The translations under genes were made by a program, and so were the position numbers. This document shows, in pieces, positions 1-7,518 of a stretch of 7,627 nt of DNA. This stretch comes from Dehalococcoidia bacterium UBA5629 (GTDB lineage: Bacteria > Chloroflexota > Dehalococcoidia > GIF9 > UBA5629): the NCBI GenBank assembly GCA_002421445.1, contig DIKB01000141.1, forward strand, positions 2,440 through 10,066, in the 5' to 3' direction. The notes under the pieces were generated by a model, which saw only the letters and a list, made by a program, of their open reading frames with translations, had not been told where the DNA came from and did not search any database. Every line of letters starts with the position of its first letter. Within the stretch, counting starts at the first letter, position 1.

Positions 1-805
1 GTGCTTAGAGGCTGCGAACGAACTCATTACCTCTGACATTGACATGGTATCGGTGCAGTGGGTTAACAATGAAACAGGAGTGGTGCAACCGATTGAAAGA
101 CTATCTTCTCTATGTAAAGAGAGAGGAGTATTGTTCCATACCGATGCGGCGCAAGCTGTAGGCAAATTTATTGTTGATGTGCATCGAATTAAGGTTGACT
201 ATCTATCTTTTACGGGTCATAAAATACATGCCCCGATGGGTATCGGTGTTCTGTATCGTCGTCAAGGTGCTCCTCTTGCTCCCCTTTTAGGTGGTGGAAT
301 GCAGGAATTTGGACAACGGCCTGGTAGTCAAAATTTGGTTGGTATCGCTGGTATTGGTGTGGCTTCCAGCATTCGCCAACATCGTCTTGCCGAGGTACAA
401 ACTATGCTTAAAAGATTGCGCGATGAGTTTGAATTATTGGTCGTACATGCCTGCGAGGGTGCATGTGTTAATACGGATGAATCAGTTGTGAGAGTTTGTA
501 ACACAACAAATATTCGTTTCCCCGGTGTTGATGGTGAAGCTCTACTTGCTCGCTTAATAAATGCTGATATTTGTTGTTCTCAAGGTTCGGCATGTACTTC
601 TCAGATTCCCGAACCATCTCACACTCTTCTTGCTATGGGATTAACTAATGACGAAGCCTATCAAAGTATTCGTTTCAGCTTCTCTGAGATGAATACAATG
701 AAAGAGGTCAAAATCGCGGCTCAGACAATTGCCTCGGAATATGATCGCATGAAAACGATCTTCAAGAAACAGCCCAATCTTACGGGTGTAGGGAGTGTCG
801 AATGA
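1..805 (+). CDS. sspA: Cysteine desulfurase of the phosphorothioation system (SspA/IscS-like), 5' end cut by window
   Basis: This is a class-V aminotransferase-fold, PLP-dependent enzyme that converts L-cysteine to alanine and holds the sulfur as a protein persulfide. The reading frame is open from base 2, before the first ATG at 44, so the gene starts upstream. About 267 residues are visible, against roughly 380-400 for the family. Counting from the Met at base 44, visible motifs are VNNETG (8-12 region), the PLP-contacting HTDAAQ (32-37), SFTGHK with the Schiff-base lysine K60 (codon 221-223), and GSACTS with the sulfur-accepting cysteine C184 (codon 593-595). A GGG-QE-G-R-G-S-QN motif lies between the last two. 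Its stop overlaps the DUF4007 gene by 4 bases (ATGA). That linkage suggests a dedicated sulfur donor for DNA phosphorothioation rather than the housekeeping IscS. The fold is certain; the SspA assignment rests on context, since sequence alone hardly separates SspA, DndA and IscS/NifS. Confidence 0.9.
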   Translation, partial: CLEAANELITSDIDMVSVQWVNNETGVVQPIERLSSLCKERGVLFHTDAAQAVGKFIVDVHRIKVDYLSFTGHKIHAPMGIGVLYRRQGAPLAPLLGGGMQEFGQRPGSQNLVGIAGIGVASSIRQHRLAEVQTMLKRLRDEFELLVVHACEGACVNTDESVVRVCNTTNIRFPGVDGEALLARLINADICCSQGSACTSQIPEPSHTLLAMGLTNDEAYQSIRFSFSEMNTMKEVKIAAQTIASEYDRMKTIFKKQPNLTGVGSVE

Positions 806-1677
806 GATTCTCCGGCCATGAGACATTTTGTGTAAGAGAAGGCTGGCTTCATAAAGGGCTAAGCCTACTATCCGAGGATCCCACCAAGTTTTATCACGAG
901 CATGCAGCTGATTATTTAGGTGTTGGATCTAATATGGCCAAATCTATTCGCCATTGGTTACAGGCAACGGGACTTGCCGTCGGTTCTCAGGACCACCGGG
1001 GGAGACTCGCTGTTACTGAATTCGGGAAAGTGATTTACAAACATGATCCATTTTTAGTTGAGACTGGTACTTGGTGGCTGCTGCACGTCAACCTTGTAAG
1101 TCGTCCTGTTTTTGCGGATACCTGGCATTGGTTTTTTAATTCATTCAATTCGGAGAGATTTGATCGTCCCATAGTAATAGAGAATTTACGACAGTTCATT
1201 CAACTTAACAATGGCCGACAACCTAGTTTAAAGACACTGGAACGAGATGTTGCCTGTCTCTTATCTAGTTATTCCCGCTATATTCCGACAGATAATAGTG
1301 ATCCGGAAGAGGCCCGTGATTGTCCATTCCGGGATTTAGGACTGTTGAGCTATTTTCGTTCATCTGGATATTACCAGTTACATCATAACGCTAAACTTGT
1401 TGATCCGTGTGTTTTTGGCTATTGTGTTAGCAAAGCATATGAGGACGCAGGACAAGGGGACATCGCAATACAACGGCTACTTCGTGAACCAGGTGGCCCA
1501 GGATGCGCTTTTGTTCTAACAAGCGAGTCGCTCTACGAAACACTTGTTCTTGTAACGAATGAAAATACCGACATTAATATTCAGGGACACGCTGGTCAGC
1601 GTGCAGTATCTATACCGCGCCGTAAGCCGATAGAATGGGTTAAGGCGATGTACAAGCAGAAGGGGGCGAAGAAATGA
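802..1677 (+). CDS. sspB: DUF4007 family protein, SspB-like
   Basis: The 291-residue product carries the hallmarks of DUF4007: an N-terminal FSGHETF (3-9) followed by REGW, then LGVGSNM (39-45) and KSIRHWLQATGL (47-58), a winged-helix-like segment probably for DNA contact. Later come TLERDV (145-150) and CPFRDLGLL (174-182), also typical of the family. DUF4007 is the SspB family of the SspABCD single-strand phosphorothioation pathway, where SspB is reported to have DNA-nicking activity thought to prepare the strand for sulfur insertion. I cannot point to a catalytic residue. The ATG at 802 is supported by AGGGAG at 790-795, six bases upstream, and overlaps the desulfurase stop. The 3' end overlaps the ATPase start by 4 bases. 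DUF4007 proteins also occur next to other DndC-like genes, but with this neighbourhood SspB is by far the best reading. Confidence 0.9.
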   Translation: MRFSGHETFCVREGWLHKGLSLLSEDPTKFYHEHAADYLGVGSNMAKSIRHWLQATGLAVGSQDHRGRLAVTEFGKVIYKHDPFLVETGTWWLLHVNLVSRPVFADTWHWFFNSFNSERFDRPIVIENLRQFIQLNNGRQPSLKTLERDVACLLSSYSRYIPTDNSDPEEARDCPFRDLGLLSYFRSSGYYQLHHNAKLVDPCVFGYCVSKAYEDAGQGDIAIQRLLREPGGPGCAFVLTSESLYETLVLVTNENTDINIQGHAGQRAVSIPRRKPIEWVKAMYKQKGAKK

Positions 1678-4600
1678 TGTTACGCCCCCAATCGCACAGG
1701 TTTCACGCCGTCGAGTCGGATGCTTTTCTACGTTCAATTAACTTGTGTTTTGATGCGCAGGAGCCAGATCGTATTGCGCATTTTCGTCCTACTGCAAAAA
1801 GTTTGCCATTGATTAGAGGCATTTTAGGAGATTCAACCGAAAGAGCATACTTGATCGTTGCTCCCTATGGTTCTGGCAAGTCACTAACGTTTACTTATTT
1901 GTTAAATGTTATCGAGAACCGTCGAGAGGCTCAAAGAGTCCTCGCGTCTATTGAAAAGCGTTTTGATACCATCAGTCCTTCTCTTAGGCAGTTATTGCTT
2001 AATAGGCGGCGTTCTAAAAAACGTGGGATCGTACTTCCCTTACATGGATATAACAAAAATCTGCCACAAGCGATTATTGAATCTGCGCGAGAGGCCTTGA
2101 CCCGCAACAAACTCGGACGTGAGGCAAGGCGCATTAAACAATCTAAGGCCACGACCATCGAGGATGCTATTGTTTTTCTTCAGGAATTAAAGGTAGTAGC
2201 TCTGAATGCTGGAATAGATAGAATAATCATTCTATGGGATGAGACTGGACGCCATTTGGAGTCATTGGTATCTGATGGGCGCGCAGCTGAGCTTTCGGAT
2301 ATACAAGTACTTGCAGAGTATGTGTCGCGTTCCGCCGACATTCCGATGGTCTTTGGGGTGACGCTTCATCAGAGTATACTACATCATGCACAGCAAATGT
2401 CACAGTCAGTCCGTACGGAATGGCAAAAAATATCTGGCCGTTTTGAAACTATCCAATATGTTGATGACAGCAAGGAAATCTACCGACTTATTGCTGATAT
2501 TGTCCAAACGAGTCGGGGTCGTGTAGAATCTCCGAGTAAGAATCTCTTTCATTGCTTGGCAAAGCAAGCAATGAAAGAGAATGGTCTCTTCACCGATTTC
2601 AATCTTACTGAACTCAGTATTTTATTTGAAGCTACTTATCCTTCGCATCCGGCCGCTATTTATCTTTTACCGCGTATTTCAGCCCGCGTAGCGCAGAACG
2701 AGCGAACGCTTTTTACATTTCTTTATACAGTGTCATTATCAGATGGCTTCACAGTATCTGATATATATGATTACTTTTCGCCTTCCATGCGCGGTGATGT
2801 GGCCATCGGAGGAACATATAAGCAGTGGTTGGAAACAGAAAGCGCGATTTCGAAAACTACGGGTAATGAGGCTGAAGGTCGGGTATTGAAAAGTGCATGT
2901 TTACTTAGTATGGGAACGAAGGGCGAACGGTCTCGTGTTGGTCGTGAGACTTTAATTTGGGCAATGTCGGGATATAACTCTTCTATCCCATGGTCGAAAA
3001 CGGTCTCCATGTTGGTTGGGAAAAAATTGTTGCTTTATCGCCAGCATAGCCAGGAAGTCGCTGTTTGGCATGGTACGGATATTGATCTTAGGGGGCGCTT
3101 ATCTGATGAGAAGGAGCGACAGCGTGCATCATTCAACGTGCTTACATTTCTAAATAGTGAGGCCGAACCAGAGGCGTGGAAACCCATAGAGTACAATACT
3201 AAATACGGACTGACCCGCTATTGGACCGGACGTTATATTTTACCTAAGAATTTTCAAGAACTATTGCCAGTTTCTAGAGAGCAAAATATTGCGCAAGGAT
3301 GCGATGGCCGGATTCTATATTTAGCGGCAGAAACAAGCGAGGATCTCTGGGAGGCTCAAAACGCTGCCAAAACATTGTTTGATTGCCAAACGATCGTTGT
3401 TGTTCCTACTATTCAGTTGAGTCTTACTGATGCTGCACTTGAAGTTTGGTGTCTTTCTAAAATGCAGCATAACACTGAATTAACAGGTGAGGATCCATTA
3501 GTTTTACCCGAAATCCAGCAGATGATAGATGATGCTCGGGCGCATCTTCAGTCCGTTCTTGATAAATTGGTTAAACCTAGGCATGATGGTCCGCGTTGGT
3601 TTTATCAAGGTAAACCGCTATCAGTTATTGGTGTGAGTGATCTTCGCCGTGAGCTATCTCGTATTACTGAAGAAGTGTTTCCGGATACACCGCGAATTTA
3701 TAATGAGCTTATTAATCGTGATAAACCAAGTGGTACGATTGTTAATTCCCGTAAAAAACTTCTCATGGGTATGCTAGAACGTCATGGTACAGCCGACCTC
3801 GGTCTTGTTTCCACTACACCTGATGCTTCGATGTTTCGCACAATTCTTGTGCATACTGGTTTATACCGCCAAGGAACCAAGGGTGATTGGCATTATTCCT
3901 CTGGTCGGGTTAATGGCCCGCCACATGACCCTGGATTTAAAAGAGTATGGCAAATCCTGCGTCAGTTCTTTGAGGAACCTACAGATACTCCTAAAAAGCC
4001 TCGTCACCTCTTTACGGAACTTTTATCTCCTCCATATGGTATCCGCCAGGGTCTTTTCCCGATCCTTTTCACTGCTGGACTAAAAGCATTTGGCCGGGCC
4101 ATATCAATACGGTACAAGGGCGAGTATATTGAGGATATTCTACCTTCTGTAATTGAAGACCTTTGCCGGAATGCCGATGACTATGAGGTCAATGTAATCA
4201 ATCTCGATTCTGCTACTGATGAATATTTAGCAACCATTCGCTCTATATTTTTAGGTAAGCAACTTGTTGATTCTGATACCGATGCTGTGCGTTCTACATA
4301 TGATTCAATTCAGAGTTGGTTATTTCAGTTGCCAAAAGCTGCTTTGACGGCCGAGACCGTCAGTCCTCAAGCTAAGAAATTTCAATATCTCCTTCAGGGT
4401 GTAAAAAAGGCCGACCCATTGGTTTTCCTTATGCGTGATTTCCCGGACTCCTGTGGATTTAGTCTCCGGGATGCTGTACTCGTTAAGGAAATAGTCGTGC
4501 CTTTAAAAACGGAACTTGAGCAGGTATCTGATACTTATGTTCGAAAAGCTGCAAGTGCAATTTACCAAGCATTAGCTCGAACTCAATCAGATCATACACG

Positions 4601-5030
4601 CGGAGTGCAGCGCGTGGCGCAACAGTGGGCCAGCTATTTCCCTGATGCTGTTACAGCCACTGGTTTGCCGGGTATTGCTAGAAGCCTTCTTTCACGAATG
4701 AGAATGAATTATGACGATGAGGGGTTGTTCATTAACTCACTAGCGCTTTTAATCGTCGGCCGCTCTACGGAAGATTGGGATGATAGTACAGCTATTGAAT
4801 TCGAGGGCAAGATACAGGAGCTTACTCACAAGATAGAAACTACAGCACTTCGTGCAAGCAACTTGGTTGATATAGCTGATGCTCAAGAAATGCGCGAAGG
4901 TCTATCACATCTCGTCGCGGAACGAATTGAGGATCTTTATGCTCAGCTCGTTCTTCTACTGGACAAGGATAAATCTGCAGATATCCTTTCCAGAATTATG
5001 AAAGGGAAAGGTAATGGCCACACTAAATGA
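1674..5030 (+). CDS. sspC: Large P-loop ATPase, SspC-like with BrxC/PglY-type motifs
   Basis: This is a 1118-residue cytosolic ATPase. Residues 63-70 (APYGSGKS) form Walker A with K69. Residues 184-190 (IIILWDE) form Walker B, continuing as WDETGRHLE. The segment FGVTLHQS (227-234) sits where a sensor-type strand is expected. The acidic Walker B followed by T/F-G-x-x-LE and the TLHQS motif are characteristic of the large BREX ATPases BrxC/PglY. I infer a distant relationship. The remaining ~880 residues have no motif I recognise; they probably hold helical, lid and DNA- or partner-binding regions. In the SspABCD pathway SspC supplies ATPase activity needed for modification. AGGGGG at 1661-1666 precedes ATG 1674; a second in-frame ATG follows directly at 1677, so the start is uncertain by one codon. 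It overlaps sspB by 4 bases and sspD by 17. A perfect inverted repeat lies over codons 290-303. No frameshift is visible. Confidence 0.87.
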   Translation: MMLRPQSHRFHAVESDAFLRSINLCFDAQEPDRIAHFRPTAKSLPLIRGILGDSTERAYLIVAPYGSGKSLTFTYLLNVIENRREAQRVLASIEKRFDTISPSLRQLLLNRRRSKKRGIVLPLHGYNKNLPQAIIESAREALTRNKLGREARRIKQSKATTIEDAIVFLQELKVVALNAGIDRIIILWDETGRHLESLVSDGRAAELSDIQVLAEYVSRSADIPMVFGVTLHQSILHHAQQMSQSVRTEWQKISGRFETIQYVDDSKEIYRLIADIVQTSRGRVESPSKNLFHCLAKQAMKENGLFTDFNLTELSILFEATYPSHPAAIYLLPRISARVAQNERTLFTFLYTVSLSDGFTVSDIYDYFSPSMRGDVAIGGTYKQWLETESAISKTTGNEAEGRVLKSACLLSMGTKGERSRVGRETLIWAMSGYNSSIPWSKTVSMLVGKKLLLYRQHSQEVAVWHGTDIDLRGRLSDEKERQRASFNVLTFLNSEAEPEAWKPIEYNTKYGLTRYWTGRYILPKNFQELLPVSREQNIAQGCDGRILYLAAETSEDLWEAQNAAKTLFDCQTIVVVPTIQLSLTDAALEVWCLSKMQHNTELTGEDPLVLPEIQQMIDDARAHLQSVLDKLVKPRHDGPRWFYQGKPLSVIGVSDLRRELSRITEEVFPDTPRIYNELINRDKPSGTIVNSRKKLLMGMLERHGTADLGLVSTTPDASMFRTILVHTGLYRQGTKGDWHYSSGRVNGPPHDPGFKRVWQILRQFFEEPTDTPKKPRHLFTELLSPPYGIRQGLFPILFTAGLKAFGRAISIRYKGEYIEDILPSVIEDLCRNADDYEVNVINLDSATDEYLATIRSIFLGKQLVDSDTDAVRSTYDSIQSWLFQLPKAALTAETVSPQAKKFQYLLQGVKKADPLVFLMRDFPDSCGFSLRDAVLVKEIVVPLKTELEQVSDTYVRKAASAIYQALARTQSDHTRGVQRVAQQWASYFPDAVTATGLPGIARSLLSRMRMNYDDEGLFINSLALLIVGRSTEDWDDSTAIEFEGKIQELTHKIETTALRASNLVDIADAQEMREGLSHLVAERIEDLYAQLVLLLDKDKSADILSRIMKGKGNGHTK
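2543..2580. repeat. Perfect 16-base inverted repeat with 6-base loop inside the ATPase gene
   Basis: The left arm TCTCTTTCATTGCTTG (2543-2558) is the exact reverse complement of the right arm at 2565-2580, with GCAAAG (2559-2564) between. The pairing ends on both sides: 2542 and 2581 are both A, and 2559 and 2564 are both G. It lies wholly within the ATPase reading frame and encodes a short helical-looking stretch (LFHCLAKQAMKE). A second, mutually exclusive 6-base stem overlaps the right arm (AAGAGA 2575-2580 with TCTCTT 2585-2590). It could form a hairpin in mRNA or a cruciform in DNA. It lacks a U-tract, so it is not a standard terminator. The repeat is certain; a function is not shown. 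Confidence 0.9.
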
Positions 5031-5826
5031 AGCCTTACGGGCAATCGACGATCACCCGGATGTTGGACATATTGTCAGCGTTTCAGGGGGTAAAGATTCA
5101 GCTGCACTTGCTGTTTATCTCCGCAAAAACTACCCTGAGATTCCAGCCACATATATTTTTTGTGATACTGGGTGCGAACTTCCTGAAACTGATGAGTATA
5201 TCAAACGACTGGAAGGTCTCCTCGGTAAACAGGTCATTAGACTTACCGCTCTGGAAACATTGAAAATCAAGGAGAAACCGGGAAGAAATCCATTCGATAT
5301 TTGGCTGAAAGAAATTTATGGTGGTTTTTTACCAAACCCTAGGAGTCGTTGGTGCACAAGGGTTCTAAAGATCGAACCCTTTGAACGTTTTGTCGGCGAT
5401 CAGCATGTATTTAGTTATATCGGTATTCGTGCCGATGAAGATCGTGATGGATATAGGCCGAAGAAACCACCACGTCTATCAGATCGTCCCAATATTGTCC
5501 CAGTGTATCCTTTTAAGGATGATGGCATTAAACTTGATGGTGTGAAGAGGATTTTAGAAGAATCGGGTTTGGCATTGCCCAAGTATTATGAATGGCGATC
5601 TCGTTCGGGATGCTATTTTTGTTTCTATCAGCAAATAGGCGAATGGCAAGGACTGCGTGAGCGTCATCCAGAATTATTTAAGAAAGCACAGAACTATGAA
5701 ACAAAGATTAATGGCAAACAATTTACCTGGGTGGATGGTCGTTCATTAGGTGAGCTAGCTGCAATGCCTCGGCATGAAGTCCCCTCTATCGATGATGCGG
5801 AGGGATGTGCCATATGTCATCTTTAA
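5014..5826 (+). CDS. sspD: PP-loop PAPS-reductase-like phosphorothioation protein, SspD/DndC-like
   Basis: This 270-residue member of the adenine-nucleotide alpha-hydrolase (PAPS reductase / ATP pyrophosphatase) superfamily has the PP-loop SGGKDS at 24-29 and FCDTG at 49-53, the second nucleotide-side strand. SRWCTRVLK (111-119) with C114 is the family's conserved Cys motif. GCYFC (199-203, C200 and C203) and GCAIC near the C-terminus (264-268, C265 and C268) are further Cys pairs. DndC-type proteins use ATP to activate the DNA phosphate (inferred) and carry a 4Fe-4S cluster; here C114, C200, C203, C265 and C268 are the candidate ligands. SspD is the corresponding protein of SspABCD. The ATG at 5014 lies 7 bases after AGGG (5003-5006) and overlaps the ATPase by 17 bases. 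At 270 residues it is clearly shorter than the DndC proteins of double-strand Dnd systems, favouring SspD. Sulfate-assimilation CysH is unlikely given the neighbours. Confidence 0.92.
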   Translation: MATLNEALRAIDDHPDVGHIVSVSGGKDSAALAVYLRKNYPEIPATYIFCDTGCELPETDEYIKRLEGLLGKQVIRLTALETLKIKEKPGRNPFDIWLKEIYGGFLPNPRSRWCTRVLKIEPFERFVGDQHVFSYIGIRADEDRDGYRPKKPPRLSDRPNIVPVYPFKDDGIKLDGVKRILEESGLALPKYYEWRSRSGCYFCFYQQIGEWQGLRERHPELFKKAQNYETKINGKQFTWVDGRSLGELAAMPRHEVPSIDDAEGCAICHL

Positions 5827-5886
5827 GCTGTTATCTTTGTTGTCGTGCGTTTCTTGACATAGTTGTTTTCGCCGGGGGAATTTTAC

Positions 5887-5892
5887 AGGAGG
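5887..5892 (+). promoter_or_regulatory. Strong Shine-Dalgarno site that fixes a TTG start for the helicase
   Basis: AGGAGG, a full match to the consensus, is followed by a 6-base spacer (5893-5898) and a TTG at 5899-5901 in the helicase frame. The frame stays open upstream to an earlier TTG at 5863, but nothing resembling a ribosome binding site precedes that one, and the extra 12 residues would be encoded by the ribosome binding site itself. The 5899 start is therefore preferred. It is the best ribosome binding site in the window and comes after the only intergenic gap. Confidence 0.85.
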
Positions 5893-5898
5893 ATAATA

Positions 5899-7518
5899 TT
5901 GAGAAAATTGCATGAAACGCTTGTACGATTGGGTGCTGTAAAACTGGCCGAATTCTTGGGTGAGCACACTGTGTCGTTGTTAGAACTACTCGATATGAGG
6001 CAGTTGCAGGCGACGCGTCTATCTGAATTAATTTTAGCCCAAACCGGCCCGGAGGACTTGTTGTTAGATGCCTCGCGTCGGCGAGAAATAATTACTGCAC
6101 TAAATAGTGATGACGCTGATCGGTTGTGCCGTTTAATCGGGATTACCCCGACACCCGATGCATGGCAGGCTCTCTATCGACAATCCTTTCCCAAAGGTAG
6201 TGTTACTGCGAATGCGCTCTTTGCTTTTTTTGGTTTCAGCCCGCAAGCAATAGATGAACAAGAATCCGCCACTCGGCCTATAGTAATCGTCGAACCTAGA
6301 TATGGTTTGTTTCCCCACCAGGTAAAGGCTAGTCGTGATTGTCTTGATATTCTATCACCGCCAGACCGCCCGCGTGTGTTGCTTCATATGCCGACAGGTG
6401 CTGGTAAGACTAGAACGGCAATGAATGTTCTTTCACACTTTTTCCGTGATAAGCTAGATGACTCTTCATTGGTCGTATGGCTTGCACATAGTGAAGAACT
6501 CTGTGAACAAGCCGCCGAAGAATTTGAGAAGGCGTGGCAATATTTAGGCAATCGACCGGTAAATGTTTATCGTGCTTTTAGTCAGAATAGACCCGACTAT
6601 GAGGCTATTCGAGGAGGCCTTCTTGTCGCTGGACTCCAGCTTCTCTTTAGCCTGAGCCATACGGAACAATCAACATTTCTCCGTTTGGCACAACGGGTGA
6701 CCATTGTCGTTATGGACGAAGCCCATCAAGCGATAGCACCGACGTATAGGCATTTATTAGATCTTCTCACTGTAAGACCTACAACAGCCTTGTTAGGTCT
6801 TTCTGCCACACCTGGCCGTAGCTTACTTGATGGCCATCAAGATATGGAACTCGCACAGTTCTTCAAACGTCAAAAAGTGACACTGCAAGTGCCGGGTTAC
6901 ACCAATCCCATATTGTATCTACAAGCTGAAGGGTATATCGCGCAGGTTGCATACGAGTATATTCCGTACCAACCAGGCCAGGATATCGCACTAACCCAGA
7001 TTGAGATGCAGCGTCTTCAAACAGAGTTGGACCTACCTCAGTCGGCCATTCTCCGGCTTGGGCAGGATCAAAAGCGCAACTTTCTTATTATTACCCGGTT
7101 AATGGAGGAGGCTAGGTCCGGATGTAAAATTATCGTTTTCGCTTGTTCGGTCGAGCATGCACATATTCTAGCTGGTATACTTGCCGCTAAAGGTTTAAAA
7201 GCTGCTGCTATTACAAGCCGGACAAATCCAGCACGCCGAAGACAGGTTATTGCCGATTACCGGCAACCTTTGGGATGCCAGATTCTCTGTAATTATGGTG
7301 TTCTCACTCAAGGTTTCGATGCTCCAATGACCAAATGCGCCCTGATTGCAAGACCAACTCAGTCCGTTGTCCTCTATAGTCAAATGGTTGGCAGAGCTGC
7401 ACGCGGCCCGAAAGCGGGAGGCAATACTCAATGTAAGATAATCACCGTAGTAGACCAGTTACCTGGTTTTCGAAGTGTAGCTGAAGCATTTGAATACTTT
7501 GAGGAGATCTGGCAATGA
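5899..7518 (+). CDS. DEAH-box superfamily-2 helicase, likely restriction/effector component
   Basis: Read from the TTG at 5899, the product is 539 residues. Residues 1 to about 130 are a helical region I cannot assign. The helicase core then runs from GLFPHQ (136-141, Q-motif-like), through MPTGAGKTRT (motif I, GAGKT 167-171), DEAH (motif II, 273-276) and SATPGRS (motif III, 302-308), to NYGVLTQGFDAP (motif V, 465-476) and QMVGRAARGP (motif VI, 495-504, arginines 499 and 502). All catalytic residues look intact, so it should be an ATP-driven DNA translocase or helicase of the type-III-restriction-helicase (Res/RAD3-like) group. No nuclease motif is visible. It follows the modification genes after 72 bases and overlaps the GHKL ATPase gene by 4 bases, so it belongs with that gene. 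Ssp loci can carry SspE or SspFGH as restriction arm; I cannot assign SspF, G or H from sequence alone and leave the symbol blank. Confidence 0.92.
   Translation: MRKLHETLVRLGAVKLAEFLGEHTVSLLELLDMRQLQATRLSELILAQTGPEDLLLDASRRREIITALNSDDADRLCRLIGITPTPDAWQALYRQSFPKGSVTANALFAFFGFSPQAIDEQESATRPIVIVEPRYGLFPHQVKASRDCLDILSPPDRPRVLLHMPTGAGKTRTAMNVLSHFFRDKLDDSSLVVWLAHSEELCEQAAEEFEKAWQYLGNRPVNVYRAFSQNRPDYEAIRGGLLVAGLQLLFSLSHTEQSTFLRLAQRVTIVVMDEAHQAIAPTYRHLLDLLTVRPTTALLGLSATPGRSLLDGHQDMELAQFFKRQKVTLQVPGYTNPILYLQAEGYIAQVAYEYIPYQPGQDIALTQIEMQRLQTELDLPQSAILRLGQDQKRNFLIITRLMEEARSGCKIIVFACSVEHAHILAGILAAKGLKAAAITSRTNPARRRQVIADYRQPLGCQILCNYGVLTQGFDAPMTKCALIARPTQSVVLYSQMVGRAARGPKAGGNTQCKIITVVDQLPGFRSVAEAFEYFEEIWQ

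Noticed and set aside
1588..1603. Short inverted repeat CACGCTG/CAGCGTG with a 2-base centre near the end of the DUF4007 gene
   Set aside because: Seven-base arms are within chance for a window this long, and it is inside coding sequence with no U-tract; not a terminator.
3784..4083. 99-codon open frame inside the ATPase gene in another frame
   Set aside because: It lies wholly within a strongly supported gene, has no ribosome site of note and no recognisable motif; a shadow frame.
4345..4362. TGACGG/CCGTCA stem with a 6-base loop in the ATPase gene
   Set aside because: Only 6 base pairs and fully coding; expected by chance.
1674..5030. A true BREX locus
   Set aside because: The ATPase resembles BrxC, but no PglX methyltransferase, PglZ or BrxL is present and the DUF4007 plus PP-loop pair is specific to phosphorothioation.
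5014..5826. Sulfate-assimilation PAPS reductase (CysH)
   Set aside because: The PP-loop family is shared, but the SRWCT/GCYFC cysteine pattern and the desulfurase, DUF4007 and ATPase neighbours fit DNA phosphorothioation.
5854..5882. TTGACA as part of an internal sigma-70 promoter
   Set aside because: The -35 is perfect, but the hexamers 16-18 bases downstream (around GGAATT/GAATTT) match the -10 poorly, and the better GATAAT at 5892-5897 is far too distant. Not listed as a promoter.
5863..5898. Upstream TTG at 5863 as helicase start
   Set aside because: No ribosome site before it, and the added 12 residues are encoded by the purine-rich Shine-Dalgarno stretch itself; 5899 is better placed.
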